Source: Bordetella genomosp. 11 (GTDB lineage Bacteria > Pseudomonadota > Gammaproteobacteria > Burkholderiales > Burkholderiaceae_B). Taken from it: 64,000 nucleotides of DNA. Both the position numbers and the translations under genes were made by a program. Below the pieces are notes generated by a model, which was given only the letters and a program-made list of their open reading frames with translations, did not search any database and was not told where the DNA came from. The stretch spans positions 1,302,001 through 1,366,000 of the forward strand of contig NZ_NEVS01000001.1 of assembly GCF_002261215.1 (NCBI RefSeq), in the 5' to 3' direction. Below, piece after piece: positions 42,880 to 51,960 of this stretch (positions within the stretch are counted from its first letter, which is position 1; every line of letters starts with the position of its first letter).

Positions 42880-44337
42880 TTACCTGGCCATCGGGTACGG
42901 GGTAAAGCTGCTGACGTTTTCGTTGACGTCGAGCTCGCGGCCGATATAGGGCACGGCCCGCTGCGGACAGTCCGGCCGTTCGCATACTTTGCAGCCCATG
43001 CCGATGGGCGTGGGCGCTTCGGCGTCGTGCAAGTCCAGGCCCTTGGCATACACCAGGCGGTGCGCGTGTTCGACATCGCAGCCCAGCGCAACGGAGAAAA
43101 CCTTGCCCGGCTGGCCGAAGCCGCCCGCGTGGCGCGATACCGTGCGGGCCACCCACAGATAGACGCGGCCGTCGGGCATGCGGGCCAATTGGCGCACGAT
43201 GCGCCCCGGCTGGGAAAAGGCCTCGTACACATTCCACAGGGGGCAGGTGCCACCCACGCGCGAGAAATGAAAATGCGTGGCCGACTGCCGCTTGGAGATA
43301 TTGCCCGCGCGGTCGACCCGAATGAAAAAGAAGGGCACGCCGTGCGCTTCCGGCCGCTGCATGGTGCTCAAGCGGTGGCAAACCGTTTCGAAACTCACGC
43401 CAAAGCGCTGGCCCAGCAGGTCGATGTCGTAGCGCAGGGCTTCGGCCGATTCCAGGAAGCGGCCGTAGGGCAGGATCAGCGCGGCCGCGAAGTAGTTGGC
43501 CAGGCCCATGCGTACCAGCCGCCTTGCCGCGGCGCCCGAAAAGCGCGGTGCGTCAGCCATGCGGCGCAGCACCCCGTCCGTTTCCAGGAAGGCCAGCTGA
43601 GTAGCCATCTGGAAGGCCTGTTGGCCGGGCTCCAGATGGGCGGGAAGGAGCAGGCGCCGCTCTTGCGGATCGTAGGCCCGCTGCAGGCCCATCGCCAGCC
43701 GCGGCGTTTCGATGGAAACGCCGTGCCGCTCGCGCAGGCGCCGGGCCAGCCGCTCCGCCAGGCCTTGCGGCGTGCAGTCCGCCAGACCCCATGACTCGTG
43801 ACACCGTTCGGCGCGCAGGTCCAGTTCGGCAAAATGGTTGTGATGCGTAAAGAAGAAGTCGCGCACCTCTTCGTACGGGGGCGGCGGCATGACGGGCCTG
43901 TCGATGTCGGGCGAGCCCTCGTCCGGGCCCACCATTTCAGCGATGGCCTCGAGGCGGTCCACCGCTTCCCGGTGCCGGCGATGCAGCTGGATAAGCGCAC
44001 GTCCCACGGCCGGCATGCTGGCCGCCACTTCTCGTATCTCGGCCAGCGAGATGCGGGCGTCATTGGGCCCGTCCCCATGCGTGGCCGGCAGGCCGGCGGC
44101 GACCTCTCGCAAGGCCGCCACCATCCGCCGTTCCCTGTCCTCCGAGAACGCGTCGGCGCCCACGCCGAAGACTTCCTGCAGGCGCAGCAGCACGGGCATC
44201 GTCAGGGGCCGCTGGTTTTTCTCCATCTGGCTCAGATAGCTGGGCGAGACCCGCAGCAGCCCGGCCAGCGCGGCCTGCGTCAGCTTGCGTTCCTCGCGGA
44301 GGCGGCGCAGCCGCACCCCCATGAAAATCTTGCGCAT
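42880..44337 (-). CDS. prpR: Methylcitrate-cycle regulator, Xre/ImmA-IrrE family (PrpR/RamB/ScfR type)
   Basis: A 485-residue regulator from ATG 44337; the frame is open to 44421 but the upstream part lies over the operator. It has an N-terminal helix-turn-helix (LTQAALAGLLRVSPSYLSQME), a middle DUF2083/ImmA-IrrE-like region with no intact HExxH zinc motif visible, and a C-terminal Cys-rich segment (GCKVCERPDCPQR) that may hold an Fe-S cluster, as reported for mycobacterial PrpR. It is divergent from prpC. Propionyl-CoA or short acyl-CoA is the expected signal. Confidence 0.82.
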   Translation of the reverse strand: MRKIFMGVRLRRLREERKLTQAALAGLLRVSPSYLSQMEKNQRPLTMPVLLRLQEVFGVGADAFSEDRERRMVAALREVAAGLPATHGDGPNDARISLAEIREVAASMPAVGRALIQLHRRHREAVDRLEAIAEMVGPDEGSPDIDRPVMPPPPYEEVRDFFFTHHNHFAELDLRAERCHESWGLADCTPQGLAERLARRLRERHGVSIETPRLAMGLQRAYDPQERRLLLPAHLEPGQQAFQMATQLAFLETDGVLRRMADAPRFSGAAARRLVRMGLANYFAAALILPYGRFLESAEALRYDIDLLGQRFGVSFETVCHRLSTMQRPEAHGVPFFFIRVDRAGNISKRQSATHFHFSRVGGTCPLWNVYEAFSQPGRIVRQLARMPDGRVYLWVARTVSRHAGGFGQPGKVFSVALGCDVEHAHRLVYAKGLDLHDAEAPTPIGMGCKVCERPDCPQRAVPYIGRELDVNENVSSFTPYPMAR

Positions 44338-44382
44338 CGTCGGTAAAACCCGGTTCGAAGAGTTCGCGGGATATCCATGATA

Positions 44383-44399
44383 TTCGCAAACTTCGCAAA
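44383..44399. promoter_or_regulatory. Candidate PrpR operator
   Basis: Two direct TTCGCAAA repeats (44383-44390 and 44392-44399). RamB/PrpR proteins bind TTTGCAAA-like boxes. The site lies between the divergent prpR and prpC, 40 bp upstream of the prpC -35 box, as expected for an activator that also controls itself. Confidence 0.55.
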
Positions 44400-44438
44400 T
44401 CGGCGCTGCGCGCTTTACCAACCTTCACGTAGATGAAC

Positions 44439-44467
44439 CTGACATGGCGACCAGGGATGCGTAGACT
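44439..44467 (+). promoter_or_regulatory. prpC promoter
   Basis: CTGACA (44439-44444), 17 bp, TAGACT (44462-44467). A hairpin GGCCCC/GGGGCC (44476-44491) then forms early in the leader, before the GGAGGAGG ribosome-binding site. Confidence 0.55.
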
Positions 44468-44514
44468 GTAAATCCGGCCCCGACAGGGGCCTTGTCACAC
44501 CAGGAGGAGGCAAA

Positions 44515-45672
44515 GTGAGCCAAGCAAGCGCTACAACGGGATTCAAGCCGAAGAAATCGGTCGCGCTATCGGGCGTGGTGGCCGGCAACACGGCGTTGTG
44601 CACGGTGGGCCGCAGCGGCAACGACCTGCACTACCGGGGCTACGACATCCTGGACATCGCCGACACCAGCGAGTTCGAGGAGATCGCCCACCTGCTGGTC
44701 CACGGCAAGCTGCCGAATAAAGCCGAACTGCAAGCCTACAAGCGCAAACTGCGGGCGCTGCGCGGCCTGCCGGCGCAGTTGCAGGTTGCGCTGGAGGCCC
44801 TGCCCGCGTCCAGCCATCCCATGGACGTGATGCGCACGGCCGTGTCGGTGCTCGGCTGCATCCTGCCGGAGAAGGACGATCACAATCAGCCGGGCGCGCG
44901 CGATATCGCCGACCGCCTCATGGCCAGCCTGGGCTCGGCGCTGCTGTATTGGTATCACTACAGCCACAATGGGCGCATCATCGACGTCGAGACCGACGAC
45001 GACAGTATTGGCGGCCATTTCCTGCACCTGCTGCACGGCGAGCAGCCCAGCGATGACTGGGTCAAGGCCATGCACAGCTCGCTGATCCTGTACGCGGAGC
45101 ACGAGTTCAATGCCTCGACCTTCACCTGCCGGGTCGTCGCGGGGACCGGTTCGGATATGTATTCGGCGATCTCCGCCGGCATCGGCGCGCTGCGCGGTCC
45201 CAAGCACGGCGGGGCCAACGAGGTCGCCTTCGAAGTGCAAAGCCGCTACGAGACGCCGGACGAGGCCGAAGCGGACATCCGCCGCCGCGTGGAGAACAAG
45301 GAAGTGGTCATCGGCTTCGGGCATCCGGTCTATACGGTCTCTGACCCGCGCAACAAAGTCATCAAGGCGATCTCGCACAAGCTGTCCAAGCACAGCGGCA
45401 GCATGCATCTGTACAACATCGCCGAACGCATCGAAAGCGTGATGTGGGACGCCAAGAAGATGTTCGCCAACCTGGACTGGTATTCCGCGGTCAGCTACCA
45501 CAAGATGGGCGTGCCCACGGCGATGTTCACGCCGCTCTTTGTGATCGCCCGCACGGCGGGCTGGGCCGCGCACATCATCGAACAGCGCGTGGACAACAAG
45601 ATCATCCGGCCCACGGCCAACTACGTGGGGCCGGAAGACCGCAAATTCGTCCCCCTGGAAAAGCGCAAGTAA
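44515..45672 (+). CDS. prpC: 2-methylcitrate synthase
   Basis: A 385-residue citrate-synthase-type enzyme that joins propionyl-CoA and oxaloacetate to 2-methylcitrate. It starts at GTG 44515 behind a strong AGGAGGAGG site. Catalytic histidine regions are [20 protein letters not shown] and GPKHGGANE, and [13 protein letters not shown] holds the substrate-binding part. The location next to prpD and a PrpR-type regulator separates it from citrate synthase proper, as does the short type I-like length. Confidence 0.93.
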   Translation: MSQASATTGFKPKKSVALSGVVAGNTALCTVGRSGNDLHYRGYDILDIADTSEFEEIAHLLVHGKLPNKAELQAYKRKLRALRGLPAQLQVALEALPASSHPMDVMRTAVSVLGCILPEKDDHNQPGARDIADRLMASLGSALLYWYHYSHNGRIIDVETDDDSIGGHFLHLLHGEQPSDDWVKAMHSSLILYAEHEFNASTFTCRVVAGTGSDMYSAISAGIGALRGPKHGGANEVAFEVQSRYETPDEAEADIRRRVENKEVVIGFGHPVYTVSDPRNKVIKAISHKLSKHSGSMHLYNIAERIESVMWDAKKMFANLDWYSAVSYHKMGVPTAMFTPLFVIARTAGWAAHIIEQRVDNKIIRPTANYVGPEDRKFVPLEKRK

Positions 45673-45701
45673 TCCGCCTCACGCAACGGGAAGGCAACAT
45701 C

Positions 45702-47153
45702 ATGTCCTCGCATATCTCCAATGTCCGGCCGCAGCCGGACCAGGTCCTGGTCGACATCGCCGACTACGTCCTGAACTATGAAATCAAGAGCGAGCTGGCC
45801 TACGAGACCGCGCGCAACTGCCTGATCGACACGCTGGGCTGCGGGCTGGAAGCGCTGGAATATCCGGCCTGCCGCAAGCTGCTGGGGCCCATCGTTCCCG
45901 GCACGGTGGTGCCCAATGGGGCGAAGGTGCCCGGCACGCAGTTCCAGCTCGATCCGGTACAGGCGGCGTTCAACATCGGCGCCATGATCCGCTGGCTGGA
46001 CTTCAACGACACCTGGCTGGCCGCCGAGTGGGGCCATCCGTCGGACAACCTGGGCGGCATCCTGGCCACGGCGGACTGGCTGTCGCGCAACGCGGTCGCC
46101 GCGGGCAAGCCCGCCCTGAGCATGCGCACCGTGCTGACGGGCATGATCAAGGCCCACGAAATCCAGGGTTGCATCGCGCTGGAGAACTCGTTCAACAAGG
46201 TCGGGCTGGACCACGTCGTACTGGTCAAGGTGGCCTCCACGGCCGTGGTCGCCGAAATGCTGGGCCTGAGCCGCGAAGAGATCATCAATGCGGTGTCACT
46301 GGCCTGGGTCGATGGCCAAAGCCTGCGCACCTATCGGCACGCCCCGAACGCGGGCAGCCGCAAGAGCTGGGCGGCGGGCGATGCCACCAGCCGCGCCGTG
46401 CGCCTGGCCCTGATCGCCCGCACCGGCGAGATGGGCTATCCGTCCGTGCTGACCGCCAAGACCTGGGGCTTTTACGACGTCTCTTTCAAGGGCCAGCCGT
46501 TCAAGTTCCAGCGCCCGTACGGCAGCTACGTGATGGAGAACGTGCTGTTCAAGATTTCCTATCCCGCCGAATTCCATTCGCAGACCGCGGTGGAATGCGC
46601 GATGCAGCTGCACCAGCAGATGGCCGCGCAGGGCAAGCAGGCCAAGGACATCAAGAAGATCACCATCCGCACGCACGAAGCCTGCATCCGCATCATCGAC
46701 AAGAAAGGCCCGCTGAACAACCCGGCGGACCGCGATCACTGCATCCAGTACATGGTGGCTGTGCCGCTGATCTTCGGCCACCTGACGGCGGCGGATTACG
46801 AGGATGAGTTCGCCCGCGATCCCCGCATCGACGCGCTACGCGAGAAGATCGAATGCGTGGAGGACCCTGCGTTCACGCGGGACTATCACGATCCGGACAA
46901 GCGCTCGATCGCCAACGCGCTGACCATCGAGTTCAACGACGGCAGCACGCTGGGCGAAGTGGTGTGCGAGTATCCCATCGGGCACCGGCGCCGCCGCCAG
47001 GACGGCATCCCATTGCTGGAGGCCAAGTTCCGCACCAATCTGGCTCGCCAGTTCCCGGCGCGGCAGCAAAACCGCATCCTGGATGTGTCGCTCGACCAGA
47101 AGAAGCTGGAAGCCATGCCGGTCCACGAGTACGTGGATCTGTACGTCATTTAG
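45702..47153 (+). CDS. prpD: 2-methylcitrate dehydratase
   Basis: A 483-residue MmgE/PrpD-family enzyme from ATG 45702, 29 bp after prpC. It dehydrates 2-methylcitrate toward 2-methylaconitate. Family segments are [53 protein letters not shown] and [20 protein letters not shown]. The full length and sequence style match PrpD rather than catabolic MmgE paralogues. prpB and an aconitase (acnM/prpF) are not in the neighbourhood, so the rest of the cycle must be elsewhere. Confidence 0.93.
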   Translation: MSSHISNVRPQPDQVLVDIADYVLNYEIKSELAYETARNCLIDTLGCGLEALEYPACRKLLGPIVPGTVVPNGAKVPGTQFQLDPVQAAFNIGAMIRWLDFNDTWLAAEWGHPSDNLGGILATADWLSRNAVAAGKPALSMRTVLTGMIKAHEIQGCIALENSFNKVGLDHVVLVKVASTAVVAEMLGLSREEIINAVSLAWVDGQSLRTYRHAPNAGSRKSWAAGDATSRAVRLALIARTGEMGYPSVLTAKTWGFYDVSFKGQPFKFQRPYGSYVMENVLFKISYPAEFHSQTAVECAMQLHQQMAAQGKQAKDIKKITIRTHEACIRIIDKKGPLNNPADRDHCIQYMVAVPLIFGHLTAADYEDEFARDPRIDALREKIECVEDPAFTRDYHDPDKRSIANALTIEFNDGSTLGEVVCEYPIGHRRRRQDGIPLLEAKFRTNLARQFPARQQNRILDVSLDQKKLEAMPVHEYVDLYVI

Positions 47154-47198
47154 AAGGTATCCGCCGGGTGGCACGAACCGGCGGTGCCAGGCGGTTGA

Positions 47199-47230
47199 GC
47201 GCGGCAGGCCAGACGGCCTGCCGCGCTTTT
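47199..47230 (+). terminator. prpCD terminator
   Basis: A 12-bp perfect stem (47199-47210 with 47215-47226), AGAC loop, then TTTT (47227-47230). Confidence 0.85.
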
Positions 47231-47298
47231 GCCTGGAGACGCATGGGAAAGCGGCATTGCCGGCTGCTCGATGGCGCGCCGGCAATACCGGGCACGGC

Positions 47299-48381
47299 TT
47301 ACTCCACCATCTCGCCGAGCTTGCCTTCCAGCAGCATCTGATAATGAATGGACGGCAATTCGATCAGGGGCTTGCGGTATTGGCTCCACAGGCGCCGGTC
47401 TTCGGCCGTGTGGAAAACCTGCTTTTGCGGCATGGCGGGCCAGCTCGGCACTTCGAACCACAGGCGCAGCAGATGTCGGCGCTGCTCCAGCGGCTTGGCA
47501 TCGACGTAGTCGGTGCGGCCGTGGACCATCATGCGGTTGTTCAGGAATTGGATATCGCCTTCCTTGAAACCCATGTCCAGGTATAGCTCCGGCGAGGCCG
47601 CGACCTTGCGCACGCGATACAGCGCTTCGGATTCTTCAGGCGTGTAGCCGCACTGACCGCTTTTTTCCGCGAGGCGGGCGTAGCCCGTGGGCAGGTAGCA
47701 GGTGACTTCGCCGTTTTCTTCATGAAAGAAGGGCACGCGTTCGGCGCTGAAGGTACGCGTGGCGCGGCGGCCGTCTTCGTCGGTGCGCTTCAGGAACAGC
47801 CCGCGCGCCAGGACCTCGAGCAGTGCGGGGTAGCGCTCGGCCATCTCGTTGTGTACCGCCAGCGCGCTGGCGATGCGGCTGTCGCCGCCCGAGACGGCGG
47901 AACGCAGGCACATCAGGCCGATGATGTCGCAGGAATCGGTATGCATCAGCTGGCCGCCGCCCTTGCGGTAGCCGCGCGACTTCGGTTCGTAGTCGCTTAC
48001 GTCCATGACGTGGCCCAGGATATCGCCCAGGTAGGACTGCGTCATGGGCCTGCCCAGATACGAGCCGAGGCCGAAGTAGATGCGCGTCATGTCGTCATCG
48101 GTATACGCCTGGCGATTCAGGCCGCGCAGCATCAGGAAGCCGCGGCCATGGCGCAGGCGCTCGGGCAAGCCGCGCATCAGCTCGCCAACCTTGTCCAGCG
48201 GGAAGTTCTCGGGGGTGATGTCCGGGAAGTCCAGGTTGCCCTGCGCCAGCAGGTGCTTGAGGGCCAGATCGATCTCGCGCTGTTCCGCGTCGGACAGCAC
48301 ATGCAACCCTTCCTTCGTCCAGTCGATCTCCGGGCCCTTCCAGGCGCCCGGAGAAGCGATGGGTTTTCCTATCATGCTCAT
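47299..48381 (-). CDS. TauD/TfdA-family 2-oxoglutarate dioxygenase
   Basis: A 360-residue enzyme from ATG 48381 (ATG 48375 is also possible); the frame is open to 48471 but that part overlaps the upstream gene. Iron ligands are in LMHTDSCD (His-x-Asp) and MMVHGRTDY, with the 2-oxoglutarate arginine in RRHLLRLWF. Such enzymes oxidise a C-H bond next to a leaving group or a carboxylate. It follows the CoA-transferase by 22 bp in one operon, so the two probably act on the same acid. The substrate is unknown. Confidence 0.85.
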   Translation of the reverse strand: MSMIGKPIASPGAWKGPEIDWTKEGLHVLSDAEQREIDLALKHLLAQGNLDFPDITPENFPLDKVGELMRGLPERLRHGRGFLMLRGLNRQAYTDDDMTRIYFGLGSYLGRPMTQSYLGDILGHVMDVSDYEPKSRGYRKGGGQLMHTDSCDIIGLMCLRSAVSGGDSRIASALAVHNEMAERYPALLEVLARGLFLKRTDEDGRRATRTFSAERVPFFHEENGEVTCYLPTGYARLAEKSGQCGYTPEESEALYRVRKVAASPELYLDMGFKEGDIQFLNNRMMVHGRTDYVDAKPLEQRRHLLRLWFEVPSWPAMPQKQVFHTAEDRRLWSQYRKPLIELPSIHYQMLLEGKLGEMVE

Positions 48382-48403
48382 TCGCTCGTCTCCATTAAGC
48401 AAA

Positions 48404-49663
48404 TCAGGCCGCCGGGGGCGCCTCGGGAAAGATGACGCCGTCGTCGACCAACGGCCGCAGATCGATTTCACCCAGCAGTTCCGTCAGGCATTCGGCGGTG
48501 TGCTGGCCCTTGCGCGGCGCCGGCCGGCGCAGGGTGCCCGGGGTGGCGGAGAGGCGCGGCACGATGTTGTGCATGGGCATGTAGCCCAGCTCTTCGTCCC
48601 GCACGTCGACCAGGCTCTCGCGCGCGATGACGTAGCCGTCCGAAAGCAGATCGGACGCGTCATGGATGGGGCCGACGGTGACGTCGGCCGCCTCGAATAC
48701 GCGCAGGTTTTCGTCCAGGGTGCGCTGCCCGACGAAATCCGCCACGATGGCGTCGACTTCCGCCACGTGCTCCAGGCGGGCCACATTGCTGCTGTAGCGT
48801 GGATCGGTGTTCATTTCCGGGCGGCCGATGGCACGGAACAGGCGCGCCGCCATGGTTTGCGTGGAGGTCGACACACAGACCCAGCGGCCGTCGGCGGTAC
48901 GGTAGGTATTGCGCGGCGCGGTCGTGCTGGAGCGGCTGCCGGTGCGGGCTTTGACCTTGCCCGTGATGCGGTAGTTGGCGGCTTGCGGGCCCAGCACCGA
49001 GATCATCGGTTCGAACAGCGAAAGGTCGATTTCCTGGCCTTTGCCGCCGTTGACCCTGACTTCCCACAGGGCGGTCATGACGGCGCTCGCGCCATACAGG
49101 CCCGCGGTCATATCGCCCAGGAACATGGGGGGCAGAACCGGTTCGCGATCCGCGAAGCCGTTCATGCTGGCAAAACCGGAGTAGCCTTCGACCAGGGTGC
49201 CGAAGCCCGGGCGCCGCTTGAACGGGCCGGTTTGCCCCCACCCTGAAATGCGTACGATCACCAGGCGCGGGTTGCTCGAATGCAGGGTGTCCGGCGCCAG
49301 GCCCATCTCTTCGAGCACACCGGGACGAAAGCTTTCAACGAGCACATCGGCCTTGTCGAGCATGCGGCGCAGCAGATCGATGCCCGTCGCATGCCGGAAG
49401 TCGATGCATACGCTGCGTTTGTTGCGGCAATAGACCTTCCAGAACGCCTCGACGCCCCCGGTTTTGAATGCCCGCAGGGTGTCCCCGTTGCGCGGCTCCA
49501 CCTTGATGACGTCGGCGCCGAAATCGGCCAGCTGCAACGTCAGCATGTTGCCCGCGACCAACCGCGATAGGTCGATGACGCGCAGCCCGCGCAGCGGGCC
49601 CTGCGCCTGGGCGGAGAAATCCTTGCGCTTGAGCGATGCGCGATGTGTGGTTGTCGATTCCAT
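48404..49663 (-). CDS. CoA-transferase, CaiB/BaiF (class III) family
   Basis: A 419-residue class III CoA-transferase. The catalytic Asp is Asp184 in FLGDMTAGLYG, and the fold signature LRVIDLSRLVAGNMLTLQLADFGADVIKVE opens the protein after a 25-residue leader. It moves CoA from one acyl-CoA to a carboxylic acid. It is the first gene of an operon with the dioxygenase. Its ATG lies 18 bp from a perfect 23-bp palindrome also present at the Bug gene promoter. Confidence 0.9.
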   Translation of the reverse strand: MESTTTHRASLKRKDFSAQAQGPLRGLRVIDLSRLVAGNMLTLQLADFGADVIKVEPRNGDTLRAFKTGGVEAFWKVYCRNKRSVCIDFRHATGIDLLRRMLDKADVLVESFRPGVLEEMGLAPDTLHSSNPRLVIVRISGWGQTGPFKRRPGFGTLVEGYSGFASMNGFADREPVLPPMFLGDMTAGLYGASAVMTALWEVRVNGGKGQEIDLSLFEPMISVLGPQAANYRITGKVKARTGSRSSTTAPRNTYRTADGRWVCVSTSTQTMAARLFRAIGRPEMNTDPRYSSNVARLEHVAEVDAIVADFVGQRTLDENLRVFEAADVTVGPIHDASDLLSDGYVIARESLVDVRDEELGYMPMHNIVPRLSATPGTLRRPAPRKGQHTAECLTELLGEIDLRPLVDDGVIFPEAPPAA

Positions 49664-49680
49664 TTTTCCAGCTTACCAAG

Positions 49681-49703
49681 AAAATAGACATAATGTCTAT
49701 TTT
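49681..49703. promoter_or_regulatory. Perfect 23-bp palindrome: operator of the IclR regulator
   Basis: Arms AAAATAGACAT (49681-49691) and ATGTCTATTTT (49693-49703) around one A, between the divergent CoA-transferase and IclR genes. The core AGACAT-N-ATGTCT recurs at 51621-51633. Confidence 0.75.
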
Positions 49704-49824
49704 GCAGAATATACAATGTCCGTCGCTTCAGGAACGCGCGTCTCCATCGTCCCCGCGCGTTTTCACGGATCCAGGCGGTATAGGGTCCGCGCCTCGTAGC
49801 TACACCGGAACCTAGGAGTCAATC

Positions 49825-50571
49825 ATGGCGAAAGCCGCCGACGCGGGCGTCGCGTCCGTCAACCGGGCCTTGTCCATCCTGATGGCATTCGAAGACAGCG
49901 TCGAAGGCATGACCTTGACCGACCTGATGAATGCCACCGGGCTCTACCACAGCACCATCCTGCGCATTTGCGAATCGCTCGAACAGTTCCGCTTCATCAA
50001 GCGGCTCGAGGACGGCCGCTATATGCTCGGACCCGCGCCCTTTTACCTGGGCATGCTGTACCAGGAGTCCTTCCGCTTATGGGACTACGCGGCGCCGGTG
50101 CTGCGCGAACTGATACGCGAAACCAAGGAAACCGCGGCGATCTACATAAGGGAAAACAACGAGCGGATCTGCCTGCATCGCATGGCGCAGCCGCGTTCGG
50201 TCCGGATGCACGTGCGCGAAGGCGAACGCGTCGACTTGTACAAGGGGGCCGCCGGCAAAGTGCTGCTGGCCTTCGGCGGTGAAAAAGGCGTTGTCTACGA
50301 CCGGATCCGCAAGGCCGGCTACGCGGTCTCGCTGGCGGAGCGCGAGTCCGAAAGCGCCGCGATCGCCTGCCCCGTATTCGGTGTCAGGCAACGCCTGGTC
50401 TGCGCGGTGTCGCTGGGTATTCCGCTATTCCGATTCAATAAGGCGGTGTTCGATCAATCCCTGCCCCTGGTGATGACGGCGGCGGCCAGGCTGACGGCCG
50501 ACCTGGGCGGCGACGCCGCGATGTATGCGCCGCCTTATGCCAAGCTCGAAGGGATCAAACTCCCTTCCTGA
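49825..50571 (+). CDS. IclR-family transcriptional regulator
   Basis: A 248-residue IclR protein. The winged helix-turn-helix is at residues 10-70 (MTLTDLMNATGLYHSTILRICESLEQ), and the effector domain includes VRMHVREGERVDLYKGAAGKVLLAF and CPVFGVRQRLVCAVSLGIP. It is divergent from the CoA-transferase operon and convergent with the Bug gene. Palindromes at both promoters share one core, so it very likely represses both and responds to the acid that they take up and process. Confidence 0.9.
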   Translation: MAKAADAGVASVNRALSILMAFEDSVEGMTLTDLMNATGLYHSTILRICESLEQFRFIKRLEDGRYMLGPAPFYLGMLYQESFRLWDYAAPVLRELIRETKETAAIYIRENNERICLHRMAQPRSVRMHVREGERVDLYKGAAGKVLLAFGGEKGVVYDRIRKAGYAVSLAERESESAAIACPVFGVRQRLVCAVSLGIPLFRFNKAVFDQSLPLVMTAAARLTADLGGDAAMYAPPYAKLEGIKLPS

Positions 50572-50622
50572 GCGGCGGCTGTCGCCACGCCCGCCGCAAC
50601 GCGCGGACGGGGCGTGGATGAT

Positions 50623-51600
50623 TTACATGGGCGCCACGATATGGCGTTCGCTGGCCAGGCGGCGCCACTTCGCCAACTCGGATGCCACGTACGCGGTGGC
50701 TTCCTTGCGATCCATGCCGGTCGGCTCGGTGGCCTCGCGCGCGAAGAGTTCGCGCATGTCGGGTTCGGCGCTGACCTTGCGGATGGCGGCGTTAAGCTTG
50801 TCCACGTAGGCCACGGGCGTTCCCGCCGGCGCGTAGATGCCCCACCACACGTCCACTGAATAGCCGGGTACGGTTTCGGCGATCGTCGGCACGTCGGGGA
50901 AGAAGCGGGACCGCGTGGTGGAGGTCGTTCCCAGTACCCGGATTTCCTTGGCCTGCAAGGGACCGCTGACCGACGCGGGCGTGGTGATCATGGATTCCAG
51001 GCGCCCGCCTATCATGTCGGTGACCGCATTGGAAATGCCTTTGTAGGGCACGTGGACCATATCGGCGCCGGTTTCCATGTTCAGCAATTCGGCACCCATC
51101 TGGCCGATCGAGCCGATGCCGGCCGAGCCGTAATTGAGCTTGCCGCGGCGGGCTTTCGCGTCCTTGATGAACTGCGGCACGCTGGTGTACGGCGTCGATT
51201 TGCCGACCACCAGGACCATGGCGCCGCGCGCGACCACCGCAACGGGCTCGAACGACTTGAGCGCGTCGTACGGAAGCTTCTCCTGGGTGGCGGCATTGGT
51301 CACGAAGGACACCGACGAGAACAGCAGCGTGGCGCCATCGGGCTTGGCGCGCGCCACTTCCGCGGCGCCGATGACACCGCCGGCACCCGGCTTGTTCTCG
51401 ACGATAACGTTCACCCCCAATTCCTTGGACAGGCGCGCGCTGAGGGCACGGCCGAATACATCGTTGCTGGCGCCGGGAGAGAAAGGCACGATGACCTTGA
51501 TCAGCTCGGGCAGGGCATCGCCTGCGCGTGCGGTACCGGCGCCCAGGATAGACAACAGGCTCGCCAGGCAGGCACACGCCTGCCGCATCGACATTCTCAT
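50623..51600 (-). CDS. Bug-family substrate-binding protein
   Basis: A 325-residue periplasmic binding protein with a signal peptide (LASLLSILGAGTARA, cleavage near residue 26). Bug marks are IKVIVPFSPGASNDVFGRALS, VENKPGAGG and VHVPYKGISNAVTDMIGG. Two ATG codons (51600 and 51591) could start it. Its promoter overlaps the operator at 51621-51633, so it belongs to the regulon of the adjacent IclR protein and should bring in the substrate of the CoA-transferase/dioxygenase pair. Confidence 0.88.
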   Translation of the reverse strand: MRMSMRQACACLASLLSILGAGTARAGDALPELIKVIVPFSPGASNDVFGRALSARLSKELGVNVIVENKPGAGGVIGAAEVARAKPDGATLLFSSVSFVTNAATQEKLPYDALKSFEPVAVVARGAMVLVVGKSTPYTSVPQFIKDAKARRGKLNYGSAGIGSIGQMGAELLNMETGADMVHVPYKGISNAVTDMIGGRLESMITTPASVSGPLQAKEIRVLGTTSTTRSRFFPDVPTIAETVPGYSVDVWWGIYAPAGTPVAYVDKLNAAIRKVSAEPDMRELFAREATEPTGMDRKEATAYVASELAKWRRLASERHIVAPM

Positions 51601-51620
51601 TTATTTGTCTCCTCGTTTTC

Positions 51621-51633
51621 AGACATGATGTCT
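51621..51633. promoter_or_regulatory. Second copy of the IclR operator, at the Bug gene
   Basis: AGACAT-G-ATGTCT, the core of the palindrome at 49681-49703, followed by the same ATTTT on one side. It coincides with the predicted RNA start of the Bug gene. Confidence 0.7.
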
Positions 51634-51639
51634 ATTTTC

Positions 51640-51668
51640 AGTATAGGAGCTTGCCGCCCGGCTGTCGA
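51640..51668 (-). promoter_or_regulatory. Sigma70 promoter of the Bug gene
   Basis: On the minus strand TCGACA (51668-51663), 17 bp, TATACT (51645-51640). The RNA start is predicted near 51633, inside the operator. Confidence 0.6.
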
Positions 51669-51872
51669 GAAACCGTTCAACAGCTGGGGGGAGGCGCGCG
51701 GCGAGCCGTTTTCCATCAGTAACACTTATGTGCCAGGACAGGGACCATCGCGACGCTGCATGGGCAGCGGGGCATGGAGAACACGAGAAACCGACCCCCC
51801 TTCAATGCAAGGGCAACCGATGGCATGGCCATATCATCATAAAAACTGATTTTGATGATCATTAAAGATTAA

Positions 51873-51901
51873 TTGACCTGATATACCCGCCTCCCTAGAC
51901 T
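51873..51901 (+). promoter_or_regulatory. Promoter of the 52-64 kb catabolic cluster
   Basis: TTGACC (51873-51878), 17 bp, TAGACT (51896-51901), about 50 bp before the first gene. Just upstream is an AT-rich patch with ATCATCA and TGATGAT (about 51833-51860) that may bind a regulator. The rest of 51646-51872 shows nothing recognisable. Confidence 0.55.
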
Positions 51902-51960
51902 TTCTTCACACGACCGGCCGGCAAACGGCACGGCACGAGAAACAAGGAATGGAGACGAGG

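Noticed and set aside
50585..50617. Terminator between the IclR and Bug genes
   Set aside because: An 8-bp stem (CCACGCCC/GGGCGTGG) exists but no T tract follows on either strand.
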